Shown piece after piece: positions 8,933 through 17,152 of a stretch of 64,000 nt of DNA. The translations under genes and the position numbers were made by a program. Origin of the DNA: an uncultured bacterium (GTDB lineage: Bacteria > Bacteroidota > Bacteroidia > Bacteroidales > Bacteroidaceae); the NCBI GenBank assembly GCA_945829425.1, contig CALZUQ010000005.1, forward strand, positions 18,958 through 82,957, written 5' to 3'. The notes beneath the pieces are model-generated. The model saw only the letters and a program-made list of their open reading frames with translations, had not been told where the DNA came from and made no database searches. The first letter of the stretch is position 1; each line of letters begins with the position of its first letter.

Positions 8933-9925
8933 TTAGAACTGGTTCTCGACAATGTCTGTCAGCACGTCGGTGATGTTCAGTCCTGCCGCCCTCACCTGTT
9001 GTGGTATGAACGATGTCGCCGTCATGCCCGGAGTGGTGTTCACCTCCAACATGTTTATCTTTTCCGTGCCGTCGGCGTTCTTCGAAATGATATAGTCTAT
9101 ACGTATTATGCCGTTGCAATGCAGGATGTCGTAGATGGCACTTGTGATCTTTGCCACACGTTCCGCTGTCTCTGGTGCGAGTCGTGCCGGTGTTATCTCC
9201 TCGACCTGTCCGTTATATTTCGCATCATAGTCGAAGAACTCATTGTTTGTCACCACCTCTGTCGCAGGCAGTACGACAGACTTCGTACGTGTCTTATAGC
9301 ATCCCTGGCTTATTTCCACACCGTCGAGGAAGCCCTCGATCATCACCGTCTCCGACTCAAGGAAAGCCTTTCTGAGAGCCGGCGCGAGGTGGTCTATGTC
9401 CTTCACCTTGCTGACACCGAAGCTGGAGCCGTCGGCGGCAGGCTTTACAAACAGCGGAAGTCCGAGCTTCTCGACAATCTCCTGCTCGTCGATAGAGTGC
9501 TCTGAGCCATGCCTTACGAGTATGCTGTCGGCAACGGCTACACCAAAGCCACGCAGATAGTTGTTGAGCGCAAACTTATCAAATGTCAGCGCCTCCACGA
9601 GTACATCGCTGGTAGAATACGGTATATGCACGAGGTCGAAATATCCTTGCAGCCTTCCGTTCTCACCAGGAGTGCCATGGATAGTGATATACGCATAGTC
9701 AAAATGTTTCCTCACACCGTCGAGCATAAAGGAGAAGTCGTCCTTGCTTATTCTCGCCGTATCGCCCGAAGGAAGGTTGACATGCCAGTCGAGGCCTTTC
9801 ATCTCTACTACATAAAGTTCATAACGCTCCTTGTCGAAGAAAGAATACAACCCTTGTGCCGAGCGCAAGGAGACATTATGCTCACTGGAGTCGCCTCCAC
9901 ATACTATTGCTATTGTGCGTTTCAT
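8933..9925 (-). CDS. ddl: D-alanine--D-alanine ligase
   Basis: ATP-grasp enzyme that joins two D-alanines for peptidoglycan, cytoplasmic. The start MKRTIAIVCGGDSSEHNVS fits the family; the 31-residue extension in the ORF track is rejected because it has no similarity to the family N-terminus. Visible motifs are GGDSSEHNVS, HGTPGENG, the ATP-binding stretch LPLFVKPAADGSSFGVSK, the metal-binding end EVNTTPGMT and FIPQQVRAAG. The length of 330 residues is typical. It sits with rluD and a PASTA protein in a minus-strand operon; murF, which uses its product, is at 37 kb. Confidence 0.95.
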   Translation of the reverse strand: MKRTIAIVCGGDSSEHNVSLRSAQGLYSFFDKERYELYVVEMKGLDWHVNLPSGDTARISKDDFSFMLDGVRKHFDYAYITIHGTPGENGRLQGYFDLVHIPYSTSDVLVEALTFDKFALNNYLRGFGVAVADSILVRHGSEHSIDEQEIVEKLGLPLFVKPAADGSSFGVSKVKDIDHLAPALRKAFLESETVMIEGFLDGVEISQGCYKTRTKSVVLPATEVVTNNEFFDYDAKYNGQVEEITPARLAPETAERVAKITSAIYDILHCNGIIRIDYIISKNADGTEKINMLEVNTTPGMTATSFIPQQVRAAGLNITDVLTDIVENQF

Positions 9926-10010
9926 TTTTCTGTTCTGTATTTTAGAATCGGCATGGCTTTCATGCCGCGCGTTTGTTATGGTGGGAACAAATAGAGTCCC
10001 CTTTTTTATA

Positions 10011-11093
10011 TTACTCAAGAGTATTTCTCGTCGTGCCGCTGATATACTCCCTCCATTTCTGTATTACAGCCCCAAGGTCGGCGGGGAGCTCTGAGGTGAA
10101 GTCCATCTGGCTGCCTGTTACGGGATGTACAAATCCGAGGGTCTTGGCGTGTAACGCCTGTCGCGGACAGAGTCTGAAGCAGTTGTTTATGAACGCCTTG
10201 TATGACGACGACCTCTCGCCACGCAGTATCTCCATTCCTCCATACCTCTCATCGGCAAAGAGCGGGTGGCCTATCGCCTTCATGTGAGCACGTATCTGGT
10301 GTGTGCGTCCTGTCTCAAGAATACACTCTACGAGTGTGGTGTATCCGAAACGTTCCAGCACTCTCCAATGTGTCACGGCAGGCTTTCCTATCCCCGACTC
10401 AGGTGCTGTCACCGTCATGCGGAGCCTGTCCTTCGGGTCGCGGGTTATGTTACCTTCTATGCGTCCCTCGTCTTCCTTCATGTGCCCCCACACCAAGGCG
10501 TGGTATGAGCGGTGGGTCGTCTTGTCAAAGAACTGCTTTCCGAGTATCTTCTTCGCCTCCGGTGTCTTTGCTATGAGGAGCAGTCCCGACGTGTCTTTGT
10601 CTATGCGGTGTACGAGTCCCACCTCGGGAGAGTTCGGGTCGTATTCCGGAACATCCCTCATGTGCCACGCCATAGCGTTGACAAGAGTCCCCGTGAAGTT
10701 TCCTGCTCCAGGGTGTACCACCATTCCCGCCTCTTTGTTGACAACCATCAGCTCCTCGTCTTCGTAGACGATGTTCAGCGGGATGTCCTCGGGCTTGATG
10801 CTCGTATCGTGCGGCGGACGGGCGAGCATAAGAGTTATTATGTCTCCCGGCCTAACCTTATAGTTTGACTTCACGGCTTTTCCGTTGGCGTGTATGTAGC
10901 CTGCTTCCGCCGCCTGCTGTATGCGGTTGCGTGAGGAGTGCTGCATGTGTTCGAAGAGGAACTTGTCTATCCTCAACGGTGTCTGCCCTGCATCCGCCAC
11001 GATACGGAAATGCTCATAGAGCTCACCGTCTCCGGTATTCTCTTCCATTTCCAGCATCTCGTCGTCATACAGTTCGTCGTCAATATTCATCAT
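10011..11093 (-). CDS. rluD: RluD/RluA family 23S rRNA pseudouridine synthase
   Basis: Converts uridines to pseudouridine in 23S rRNA. An S4 RNA-binding domain (LRIDKFLFEHMQHSSRNRI) comes first, then the catalytic block HRIDKDTSGLLLIAK containing the essential Asp, then GRTHQIRAH. The N-terminal 40 residues are acidic and variable. The start is uncertain. I use the ATG giving MMNIDDELYDD; the track ORF adds 20 Lys/Arg-rich residues (MMRKRNMTRQ) that look like upstream noise. The symbol follows the closest well-known family member; RluC or RluA specificity cannot be excluded. Confidence 0.88.
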   Translation of the reverse strand: MMNIDDELYDDEMLEMEENTGDGELYEHFRIVADAGQTPLRIDKFLFEHMQHSSRNRIQQAAEAGYIHANGKAVKSNYKVRPGDIITLMLARPPHDTSIKPEDIPLNIVYEDEELMVVNKEAGMVVHPGAGNFTGTLVNAMAWHMRDVPEYDPNSPEVGLVHRIDKDTSGLLLIAKTPEAKKILGKQFFDKTTHRSYHALVWGHMKEDEGRIEGNITRDPKDRLRMTVTAPESGIGKPAVTHWRVLERFGYTTLVECILETGRTHQIRAHMKAIGHPLFADERYGGMEILRGERSSSYKAFINNCFRLCPRQALHAKTLGFVHPVTGSQMDFTSELPADLGAVIQKWREYISGTTRNTLE

Positions 11094-11210
11094 GTCTTTT
11101 TTCCGTTTGTTCGTTGTTTTCGTCTGTCTCGTCATATTCCTTTTTCGCATCACCTTTCTCCGTCAAGGCGAAACACAACAAAAAAGACGTTCGTTATCCT
11201 GTTGTCCGTG

Positions 11211-11909
11211 TCATTCCTCAACAATCTGGAACGGGTCTTCCTGCTGCTGGGGTACCGTCGTCTTCGCAATAGAGTCTGCTCCGACGGTCATCATAATGTC
11301 ATCACCCGCAGACTCGATGTCCGGATCGACGTATTCGTAGTCGTCAGCATCGCTGAGCATGCCGTTGCCTACCTGCAGCATAACCATAGCGTCAACAGCC
11401 ACCCTGTCGCCTGGAGCCAATGACCTGCCACGGCATATCACGCCATACACCCAGTCTTTCTCTCCTGCTATATATTGCGGCTCTCCGACCTTAAATCCTA
11501 ATATCTTCAGCCGTGCCATGGCTTCTCGCATCGAGCTGTTGTCTATGATGTCCGGTACTACGAGTGTCGGCTTCTTAGATGCGTTGATAGAGACATATAC
11601 CATACGTCCGCTCTTCACCTCTGATCCCGGTGACGGTGTCTGGTGCAGTACACACCCTGGTGGGAGAAGCTTGTTGTAGCCCGTGTCTGTAACGGTAATG
11701 AAGAGTCCGTCGGCTTCTGCGAGTCTCTCTGCGTCCTCTATGCGTTTGTTGGTGAGGTCGGGCACGCTGATAGCCTCTCCGTGGTGGGTGTAAACAGATG
11801 CTCCTAAAGAGATACCCGTCATGACAACGAGTATCACCACCGCCATAGCAAGAAGGTTAAGAACAAGGTATCTGCTACACAGTTTCTGTATAAATGTCTT
11901 TGCCTGCAT
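11211..11909 (-). CDS. Membrane-anchored PASTA domain protein
   Basis: 232 residues: a short cytoplasmic tail, one membrane helix (LNLLAMAVVILVVMTGISLG) and two to three extracytoplasmic PASTA repeats (VPDLTNKRIEDAERLAEADG; VVPDIIDNSSMREAMARLKI), then an acidic tail. PASTA domains bind peptidoglycan fragments in kinases and penicillin-binding proteins; here no kinase or transpeptidase domain is attached. I start at MQAKTFIQKL because a TAnnTTTG promoter element (11933-11940) lies inside the longer track ORF. It heads the envelope operon with rluD and ddl, consistent with a cell-wall role. The precise function is unknown. Confidence 0.85.
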   Translation of the reverse strand: MQAKTFIQKLCSRYLVLNLLAMAVVILVVMTGISLGASVYTHHGEAISVPDLTNKRIEDAERLAEADGLFITVTDTGYNKLLPPGCVLHQTPSPGSEVKSGRMVYVSINASKKPTLVVPDIIDNSSMREAMARLKILGFKVGEPQYIAGEKDWVYGVICRGRSLAPGDRVAVDAMVMLQVGNGMLSDADDYEYVDPDIESAGDDIMMTVGADSIAKTTVPQQQEDPFQIVEE

Positions 11910-11932
11910 CCGATTACTTTGAAAATTTTTAG

Positions 11933-11940
11933 CAAAGGTA
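11933..11940 (-). promoter_or_regulatory. -7 promoter element of the PASTA/rluD/ddl operon
   Basis: TACCTTTG on the minus strand, matching TAnnTTTG, 24 bases upstream of the chosen start codon. It fixes the start of the PASTA gene at 11909 rather than 11972. Confidence 0.7.
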
Positions 11941-12205
11941 CGAAAAATTTTCATTTCAGCCACATGAAACAAGAAAAAATTTTACCATAAAAGGTTATTT
12001 CTTGACCAATGTGGTTGCAAGCAGAGAGAAGAGGGCTTGAAACAAAGGTCTGGCGACAGAAACAACCATAGTAAAGCCAAGGTGTAACATGCAGGTACAA
12101 GCCTTACGGCGACATGAGAGACAACCTTTAAAACAAAAAAAAGCAGCGTGAAGACTGAGTCCTCTGCTGCCTGCTTTTCTACGCATCCTGCGTCAGTGAC
12201 AAGGT

Positions 12206-12361
12206 TTACTTGCCGTGTGTCTCGTCAGAAACAGTGAGCTTCTTACGGCCATGGGCACGACGAGAAGCAAGTACGCGACGACCATTCTTGGTCTTCATAC
12301 GCTCGCGGAAACCATGCTTGTTAACGCGACGACGGTTGTGAGGCTGAAATGTTCTTTTCAT
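12206..12361 (-). CDS. rpmH: 50S ribosomal protein L34
   Basis: 51 residues, missed by the ORF track because of length. The translation begins [18 protein letters not shown] and continues with the conserved [22 protein letters not shown], the full L34 signature, with a short tail SDETHGK. L34 is a component of the large ribosomal subunit. It has its own promoter and is divergent from efp. The usual neighbours dnaA or rnpA are not present here. Confidence 0.97.
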   Translation of the reverse strand: MKRTFQPHNRRRVNKHGFRERMKTKNGRRVLASRRAHGRKKLTVSDETHGK

Positions 12362-12403
12362 TTTTCTATTCTTGTTTTATTTGATTTTCCACAATTCGGG
12401 TTG

Positions 12404-12411
12404 CAAAAGTA
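12404..12411 (-). promoter_or_regulatory. rpmH -7 element
   Basis: TACTTTTG on the minus strand, 42 bases before the rpmH start. Confidence 0.7.
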
Positions 12412-12485
12412 CATAATTTATTTTAAATAAGCAAGAAAATAAGCACTTTTCCCCGAAAAATAAGCGTTTTTTAATAAAAATATAG

Positions 12486-12493
12486 TAACTTTG
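12486..12493 (+). promoter_or_regulatory. efp -7 element
   Basis: TAACTTTG on the plus strand, giving a leader of about 110 bases before efp. The rpmH and efp promoters are divergent, 75 bases apart, in AT-rich DNA. Confidence 0.7.
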
Positions 12494-12613
12494 CACTCGA
12501 AAAGCAGTTAAGACATATTTTTATATATATTATTAGCGTCGGCTTTTCCTTCTTCCCTCAACATCAAATATAAGGCAAAACAAACAATATAAACAAACAA
12601 AACAACACTCAAG

Positions 12614-13180
12614 ATGATTAAATCACAAGACATCAAGAACGGAACAGTTATCCGTCTCGACGGCAAGCTCCTCGTAGTAATCGAGTTCCTCCACGTTAAG
12701 CCAGGCAAGGGCAACACTTTCATGCGCACCAAGCTCAAGGACGTTGTGACAGGATATGTCATAGAGAAGCGCTTCAACATCGGTGAGGCTCTTGAAGACG
12801 TACGCGTAGAGCACCGCCCATACCAGTTCCTTTACATGGACGGCGAGGACGCTGTATTCATGAACCAGGAGACCTTCGACCAGGTGAACATTGACAAGGC
12901 TATGGTTATCGGCAGCGAATTCATGAAGGAAGGCGACGTCGTAGAGGTGGTTTCCGACGCATCGACAGAAACGATACTCACAGCAGAGATGCCTATCAAG
13001 ACAACACTTGAAATAACATACATGGAGCCGGGAGCAAAAGGAAACACTGCGACAAACACTCTCACAAAGGCTACAGTGGAGACAGGCGGTACGGTTATGG
13101 TGCCTCTCTTCTGCAAGGAAGGCGACAAGATTATCGTTGACACACGCGACGGCAGCTACGTACAGCGCGTAAAGGAATAA
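12614..13180 (+). CDS. efp: Translation elongation factor P
   Basis: 188 residues, full length. EF-P enters stalled ribosomes and helps peptide-bond formation at proline runs. The KOW-like N-terminal domain contains the loop KPGKGNTF; the Lys in PGKG (residue 32) is the position that is modified in many bacteria. The two OB domains end with the family-typical GDKIIVDTRDGSYVQRVKE. I see no EpmA/EpmB or other modification gene nearby. A glycosyltransferase gene follows after 23 bases and may be co-transcribed. Confidence 0.97.
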   Translation: MIKSQDIKNGTVIRLDGKLLVVIEFLHVKPGKGNTFMRTKLKDVVTGYVIEKRFNIGEALEDVRVEHRPYQFLYMDGEDAVFMNQETFDQVNIDKAMVIGSEFMKEGDVVEVVSDASTETILTAEMPIKTTLEITYMEPGAKGNTATNTLTKATVETGGTVMVPLFCKEGDKIIVDTRDGSYVQRVKE

Positions 13181-13203
13181 GAAGTGGCATACATAAATCA
13201 GAA

Positions 13204-14259
13204 ATGAATATTGACTATAGTATTATCGTCCCGGTTTTCAACCGCCCTGACGAGGTTGACGAACTGCTCGACAGCCTGACACGACAGACCGTGAAGAACT
13301 TCGAGGTCATCATCGTGGAAGACGGCTCAAGCGTGACATGCGAAGAGACGTGCAGGAAGTACGACGGAAGACTGGACATACATTACTATAAGAAAGACAA
13401 CTCCGGACCTGGCCAGAGCCGTAACTACGGTGCTGACCGGGCTTCCGGGGCTTTTCTTTTAGTGCTCGACTCGGACGTGGTGTTGCCGGAGACATATATC
13501 GAGGCGGTAGGAAGGGAAATGAAAGAGAACCCCTGTGATGCCTTCGGAGGCCCTGATGCCTCCCACGCTTCGTTTACCCCGACGCAGAAAGCTATCTCCT
13601 ACTCCATGACGTCGTTCTTCACTACCGGTGGCATACGCGGAGGAAAGACTAAGCTCGACAAGTTCTATCCACGCTCCTTCAATATGGGCATACGCCGTGA
13701 GGTGTACCGGAAGCTCGGCGGCTTCTCGCCGATGCGCTTTGGTGAAGACATAGACTTCTCTTACCGCATCGTGGAGGCAGGGTTTTCTACACGCCTGTTC
13801 CCGACAGCATGGGTATGGCACAAACGCCGTACCGACTACCGTAAGTTCTGGCGGCAGGTATATAACAGCGGCATAGCCCGCATAAACCTTGAAAAGCGTC
13901 ATCCGGGAACAATGAAACTCGTACATTTGCTCCCTACGGTGTTTACCGTAGGTATCTTCGCCCTGTTGGCCACGTCTTTCACAGGTCGGATGCTTATGGT
14001 TTACGGTCCGGGGCCTGACCCTCTCCACCGCTGGTATTGGCTGTGCGCCGCACCGTGGCTGCCTATCCTGCTTTACTCTCTGCTGTTATTCCTTGACTCC
14101 ACACGGGTGAACAAGTCCATAGGCATAGGGGCAAGGAGTGTCGTGGCGGCATTTGTGCAACTCATGGGCTACGGTTGCGGCTTCATATATGCATGGTGGC
14201 AACGCTGTGTGCTGAAGAAGGACGAGTTCCACGCCTTTGACAAGACATTCTATAAATGA
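13204..14259 (+). CDS. Family 2 glycosyltransferase with membrane tail
   Basis: 351 residues. GT-A fold domain with nucleotide-binding start YSIIVPVFNRPDEVDELL, VEDGSS, the DxD-type metal motif LVLDSDVVLP and the late acidic motif FGEDIDFSYR. The C-terminus has two or three hydrophobic helices (LLPTVFTVGIFALLATSF; WLPILLYSLLLFL), so the catalytic domain is held at the cytoplasmic face of the membrane. Probably adds a sugar to a lipid-linked or surface glycan; donor and acceptor cannot be inferred. It follows efp closely on the same strand. Confidence 0.85.
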   Translation: MNIDYSIIVPVFNRPDEVDELLDSLTRQTVKNFEVIIVEDGSSVTCEETCRKYDGRLDIHYYKKDNSGPGQSRNYGADRASGAFLLVLDSDVVLPETYIEAVGREMKENPCDAFGGPDASHASFTPTQKAISYSMTSFFTTGGIRGGKTKLDKFYPRSFNMGIRREVYRKLGGFSPMRFGEDIDFSYRIVEAGFSTRLFPTAWVWHKRRTDYRKFWRQVYNSGIARINLEKRHPGTMKLVHLLPTVFTVGIFALLATSFTGRMLMVYGPGPDPLHRWYWLCAAPWLPILLYSLLLFLDSTRVNKSIGIGARSVVAAFVQLMGYGCGFIYAWWQRCVLKKDEFHAFDKTFYK

Positions 14260-14267
14260 CCGCTTTT

Positions 14268-14285
14268 ACACCTTATTATATATAG
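14268..14285. repeat. Dispersed motif ACACCTTATTATATATAG
   Basis: One copy of the dispersed AT-rich motif, nine bases after the glycosyltransferase stop codon. See the finding on this motif. Confidence 0.7.
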
Positions 14286-14393
14286 ATAAGAAAAAAAGAA
14301 TTGTTGATGACATTTCTCAATGACAAACGGGTATAGTGTCACATGTGATTTTGTTTCTGACAGTTTACCCTGCCAACCCCAAAAACCGAAAGA

Positions 14394-15131
14394 ATGGAAG
14401 AAGAAAGAGGCGAATGGATAGTGAAGGAGGTGCATGACGCACCGAAGAAAAGGAGCATAAACGAATGGAACCGTGACGACCGCCCCCGTGATAAAATGCT
14501 TGAGAAAGGTGCTGCCGCCATGAGCAAGGCCGAGCTTCTCGCCATCCTCATAGGCTCTGGAACGGCACAGGAGAGTGCTGTAGACCTTATGCGCCGCATA
14601 CTGACAGACTGTGGCGAGTCGCTGAAAATTCTCGGACAGAAGAGTGCCGAGGAACTGATGTCATACCACGGCATTGGTGAGGCGAAGGCGATATCCATTC
14701 TCGCCGCCTGCGAACTTGGAAAACGCAGGCAGGAGGAAGAGGTAAGGGAACGGCTCGACCTCTCTTCCGCACAGTCGATATACGAGTTTATGCACTCCAA
14801 GATGCAAGACCTCCCCACGGAAGAGGCATGGATTCTTCTCCTGAACAATAACTTCAAGCTTATCGGCAATGCCATACGCCTTTCGCAGGGAGGACTGACA
14901 GAGACGGCTGTCGACATGCGCATTATCGTAAGACACGCCATTCTCAACAACGCCACAGTTGTGGTACTCGTTCATAACCATCCGTCGAACAACTGCCGGC
15001 CTTCGGGAGAGGACATCAAGATAACGCAAAGGGTGAACGAGGGGTTGAAAACCATGAGACTATATCTCGCCGACCATATCATAGTGACCGACGGAAAGTA
15101 TTACAGCTTCAGGGAAGAAGGGAAGCTATAG
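14394..15131 (+). CDS. radC: RadC/JAB domain protein
   Basis: 245 residues. An N-terminal helix-hairpin-helix region (LMSYHGIGEAKAISILAA) is followed by the JAB/MPN-type domain with the metal motif HNHPSNNCRPSGED (HxHPSxxxxxSxxD). Chromosomal RadC proteins are widespread; a role in DNA repair was proposed but is unproven, and the fold resembles deubiquitinases. It seems to be expressed alone, with tandem repeats directly downstream. Confidence 0.92.
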   Translation: MEEERGEWIVKEVHDAPKKRSINEWNRDDRPRDKMLEKGAAAMSKAELLAILIGSGTAQESAVDLMRRILTDCGESLKILGQKSAEELMSYHGIGEAKAISILAACELGKRRQEEEVRERLDLSSAQSIYEFMHSKMQDLPTEEAWILLLNNNFKLIGNAIRLSQGGLTETAVDMRIIVRHAILNNATVVVLVHNHPSNNCRPSGEDIKITQRVNEGLKTMRLYLADHIIVTDGKYYSFREEGKL

Positions 15132-15199
15132 ACATGCAGAGACAAAACCGTCACACCGGCAAAGGCTTGCCGTAAGGAGAGCGTAAGGCAAGCTATGAC

Positions 15200-15291
15200 A
15201 AACTGCAGGCATAACTTATGACAAGATGCAGGCATAACTTATGACAAGCTGCAGGCATAACTTATGACAAGATGCAGGCATAACTTATGAC
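15200..15291. repeat. 23-bp tandem array, four units
   Basis: Four units of 23 bases (15200-15222, 15223-15245, 15246-15268, 15269-15291), consensus AARMTGCAGGCATAACTTATGAC, each containing the palindrome CATAA-C-TTATG. Differences are limited to one or two positions per unit. Confidence 0.95.
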
Positions 15292-15768
15292 ATTCAATTC
15301 CATAAGTACAATATATCAGACTTCGGCTGCAAATTTAGGCATTTATTTTCATATTTGCAAGAAAAAGTCGATTAAATCATACTTTTTAGATTGAATAAAT
15401 GATTTCATGGAGTGCTACATATTAAAATATGAGCAATACTTTCCTATTAGATTCTGCAATGTCAGGTCGCCTCTGTTAAATCTTTCGGCATCGAGGGGGA
15501 GAATGCGCTCACGCACCTTTGTCTTGCCCTTGAATAGGGCGGTGAGATTATAGGCTTGGTTCTCATTCACAATCTTGATGTCAGAGACATCTTAATCACT
15601 TCTATAAGATAAAAGGTTACGAAATCCCCTGAAAGCAAATTAACATCTTTTATGTCTGACACGTGCAATATTTTTACCTCACCGTTGTTTTATGGGTAAA
15701 GAAGAGAGAAAACGGCACAAAAGCCGTGAGGTAAAAACAAAGGCAACAATAAAAAACATAAAAAGGAC
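15292..15768. other. AT-rich spacer with a decayed gene
   Basis: Between the tandem array and the NigD-like gene there is no intact gene on either strand. The central part holds the pseudogene described separately; the rest is AT-rich without a clear TAnnTTTG promoter for the NigD-like gene. Confidence 0.5.
15415..15689 (-). pseudogene. Frameshifted remnant of an unknown gene
   Basis: On the minus strand a frame opens after a TAA at 15690 and reads NNGEVKILHVSDIKDVNLLSG, and continues to about 15594; the sequence then resumes in another frame (DVSDIKIVNENQAYNLTAL, then GKTKVRERILPLDAERFNRG) and ends at TAG 15415. The composition is protein-like, with balanced codons, and no ATG is suitably placed. 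I read it as the C-terminal part of a gene broken by a frameshift and lacking its beginning. The family is not recognised. Confidence 0.45.
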
Positions 15769-16479
15769 ATGAAAAGACTCAAGACACTTATGATGCTGCT
15801 CGTAGCAGCACTGACAACAGTAACTCTTTACTCTTGCGACATCGACGATGACAACTGTCCGTCGTTCAGCCTTGCCACCGTAACCCTACGCCCTGCCACA
15901 GAAGGCAGAAACTGGTGCATGCAGCTCGACGACTCCACGACGCTTCACGCCGTAAACATCGCCTCACACCCTTACAACGACAAGGAGCAGAGAGCATACA
16001 TACGTTTCAACGACCCGAAGCCGATACCGGAGTCAAGCCAAAGAGAGTACACGGTGAATGTCCTCACCATTGACACCATATTGACGAAGCCTATGGCTCC
16101 GCTGCTTAAGAGCGCAGAAGAGAATGTTGAGGAGGACATCAACGCCAAGGAATACGGCTCAGACCCTGTAGAGATTGTCAACAGCTGGGAGACAGTAGCC
16201 GAAGACGGATATATGAACATACGCTTCCGCACTCGCTTCGGAGGAGGGAAACACCGCGTGACACTCGTACACCGCACCGACGCCTCCGAGCCATACGTAG
16301 TAGAGTTCTTCCATGACGCCAACGGCGACCTCGACGGTGTGGTGAACGACGGAATAGTGGCGTTCCGCCTCGACGAAGCGTTCAACGCCGGCGACAAAGC
16401 GATAGAGATAACGCTGAAATGGAACTCTTACTCCGGCGAGAAGACAGCGAAATTCAAATACCTCCCACGAAAGGATTGA
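15769..16479 (+). CDS. NigD-like lipoprotein
   Basis: 236 residues, beginning MKRLKTLMMLLVAALTTVTLYSC with lipobox LYSC. The pattern matches the NigD-like family: an N-terminal OB-type domain (SFSLATVTLRPATEGRNWCM) and a C-terminal beta sandwich (DPVEIVNSWETVAEDGYMNI; RVTLVHRTDASEPYVVEFF). NigD-like proteins are common Bacteroidota surface or periplasmic lipoproteins of unclear biochemical role. It is followed after 75 bases by an ECF sigma factor and a dual-membrane anti-sigma gene on the same strand, so it is likely part of, or a target of, that circuit. Confidence 0.85.
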   Translation: MKRLKTLMMLLVAALTTVTLYSCDIDDDNCPSFSLATVTLRPATEGRNWCMQLDDSTTLHAVNIASHPYNDKEQRAYIRFNDPKPIPESSQREYTVNVLTIDTILTKPMAPLLKSAEENVEEDINAKEYGSDPVEIVNSWETVAEDGYMNIRFRTRFGGGKHRVTLVHRTDASEPYVVEFFHDANGDLDGVVNDGIVAFRLDEAFNAGDKAIEITLKWNSYSGEKTAKFKYLPRKD

Positions 16480-16553
16480 TGCGCTACGGTGGGGACAACA
16501 GCACCCACATAAAGCGCGAGAGCCTTACAATGCCAGTAACATCTTAACACACA

Positions 16554-17147
16554 GTGAACAGCAAGAAGACATACGTCAGTGAACAGGACATAGCAGAAGG
16601 ACTTCGCAAGGGTGACAACCATGCGATGAGGGAGTTTTATGCCTCCTTCGGCGGTATGCTCACTGGCGTATGTTGCAGATACCTCGCTGACGACGATGAT
16701 GTGAAAGACATACTACAGGAAACCTTAATAAGCATCATAAAGAATATCCATTCCTTTGAATATCAGGGGAAAGGGTCGCTGAGAGCATGGGCAGTACGCA
16801 TAACGGTAAACCACGCTCTCAGCTTTTTGCGTAAGAAACAGCGCGACACGGCACTCTTCGTAAACGCTGACAGCGACGTCGCCGACGAGGAGACACCACC
16901 CGACATCGAGGATATTCCGGCAGACACGATAACCGAGATGATACGCCAACTGCCCGACGGCTACCGCATGGTGTTCAACCTTTACGTCATAGAGGGGAAG
17001 AGCCACAAAGAGATAGCACAGACGCTGGGCATAAAGGAGGTGACATCAGCGTCGCAGCTGCACAGGGCAAAAGCCATACTGACAAAGAAAATAAACGAAT
17101 ACAGGAAACAACAACGTGGGGACATCACAACACCCACCTCAAGGTAA
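16554..17147 (+). CDS. ECF-type RNA polymerase sigma factor
   Basis: 197 residues with sigma region 2 (CCRYLADDDDVKDILQETLI) and region 4 helix-turn-helix (LPDGYRMVFNLYVIEGKSHK, then EIAQTLGIKEVTSASQLHRAK). The track start is a GTG codon; no better ATG exists upstream in frame, and a second GTG (VSEQDIAEG) is possible. It would direct RNA polymerase to envelope-response promoters when released by its anti-sigma factor. The next gene starts only 5 bases after the stop, so the two are translationally linked. Organisation matches the Das/Dma sigma/anti-sigma pairs described in Bacteroides. Confidence 0.9.
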   Translation: MNSKKTYVSEQDIAEGLRKGDNHAMREFYASFGGMLTGVCCRYLADDDDVKDILQETLISIIKNIHSFEYQGKGSLRAWAVRITVNHALSFLRKKQRDTALFVNADSDVADEETPPDIEDIPADTITEMIRQLPDGYRMVFNLYVIEGKSHKEIAQTLGIKEVTSASQLHRAKAILTKKINEYRKQQRGDITTPTSR

Positions 17148-17152
17148 AGGAC

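Noticed and set aside
8855-9505. 216-residue plus-strand ORF
   Set aside because: Antisense shadow of ddl.
16428-16622. Minus-strand ORF between the NigD-like and sigma genes
   Set aside because: Antisense shadow across two gene ends; no family features.
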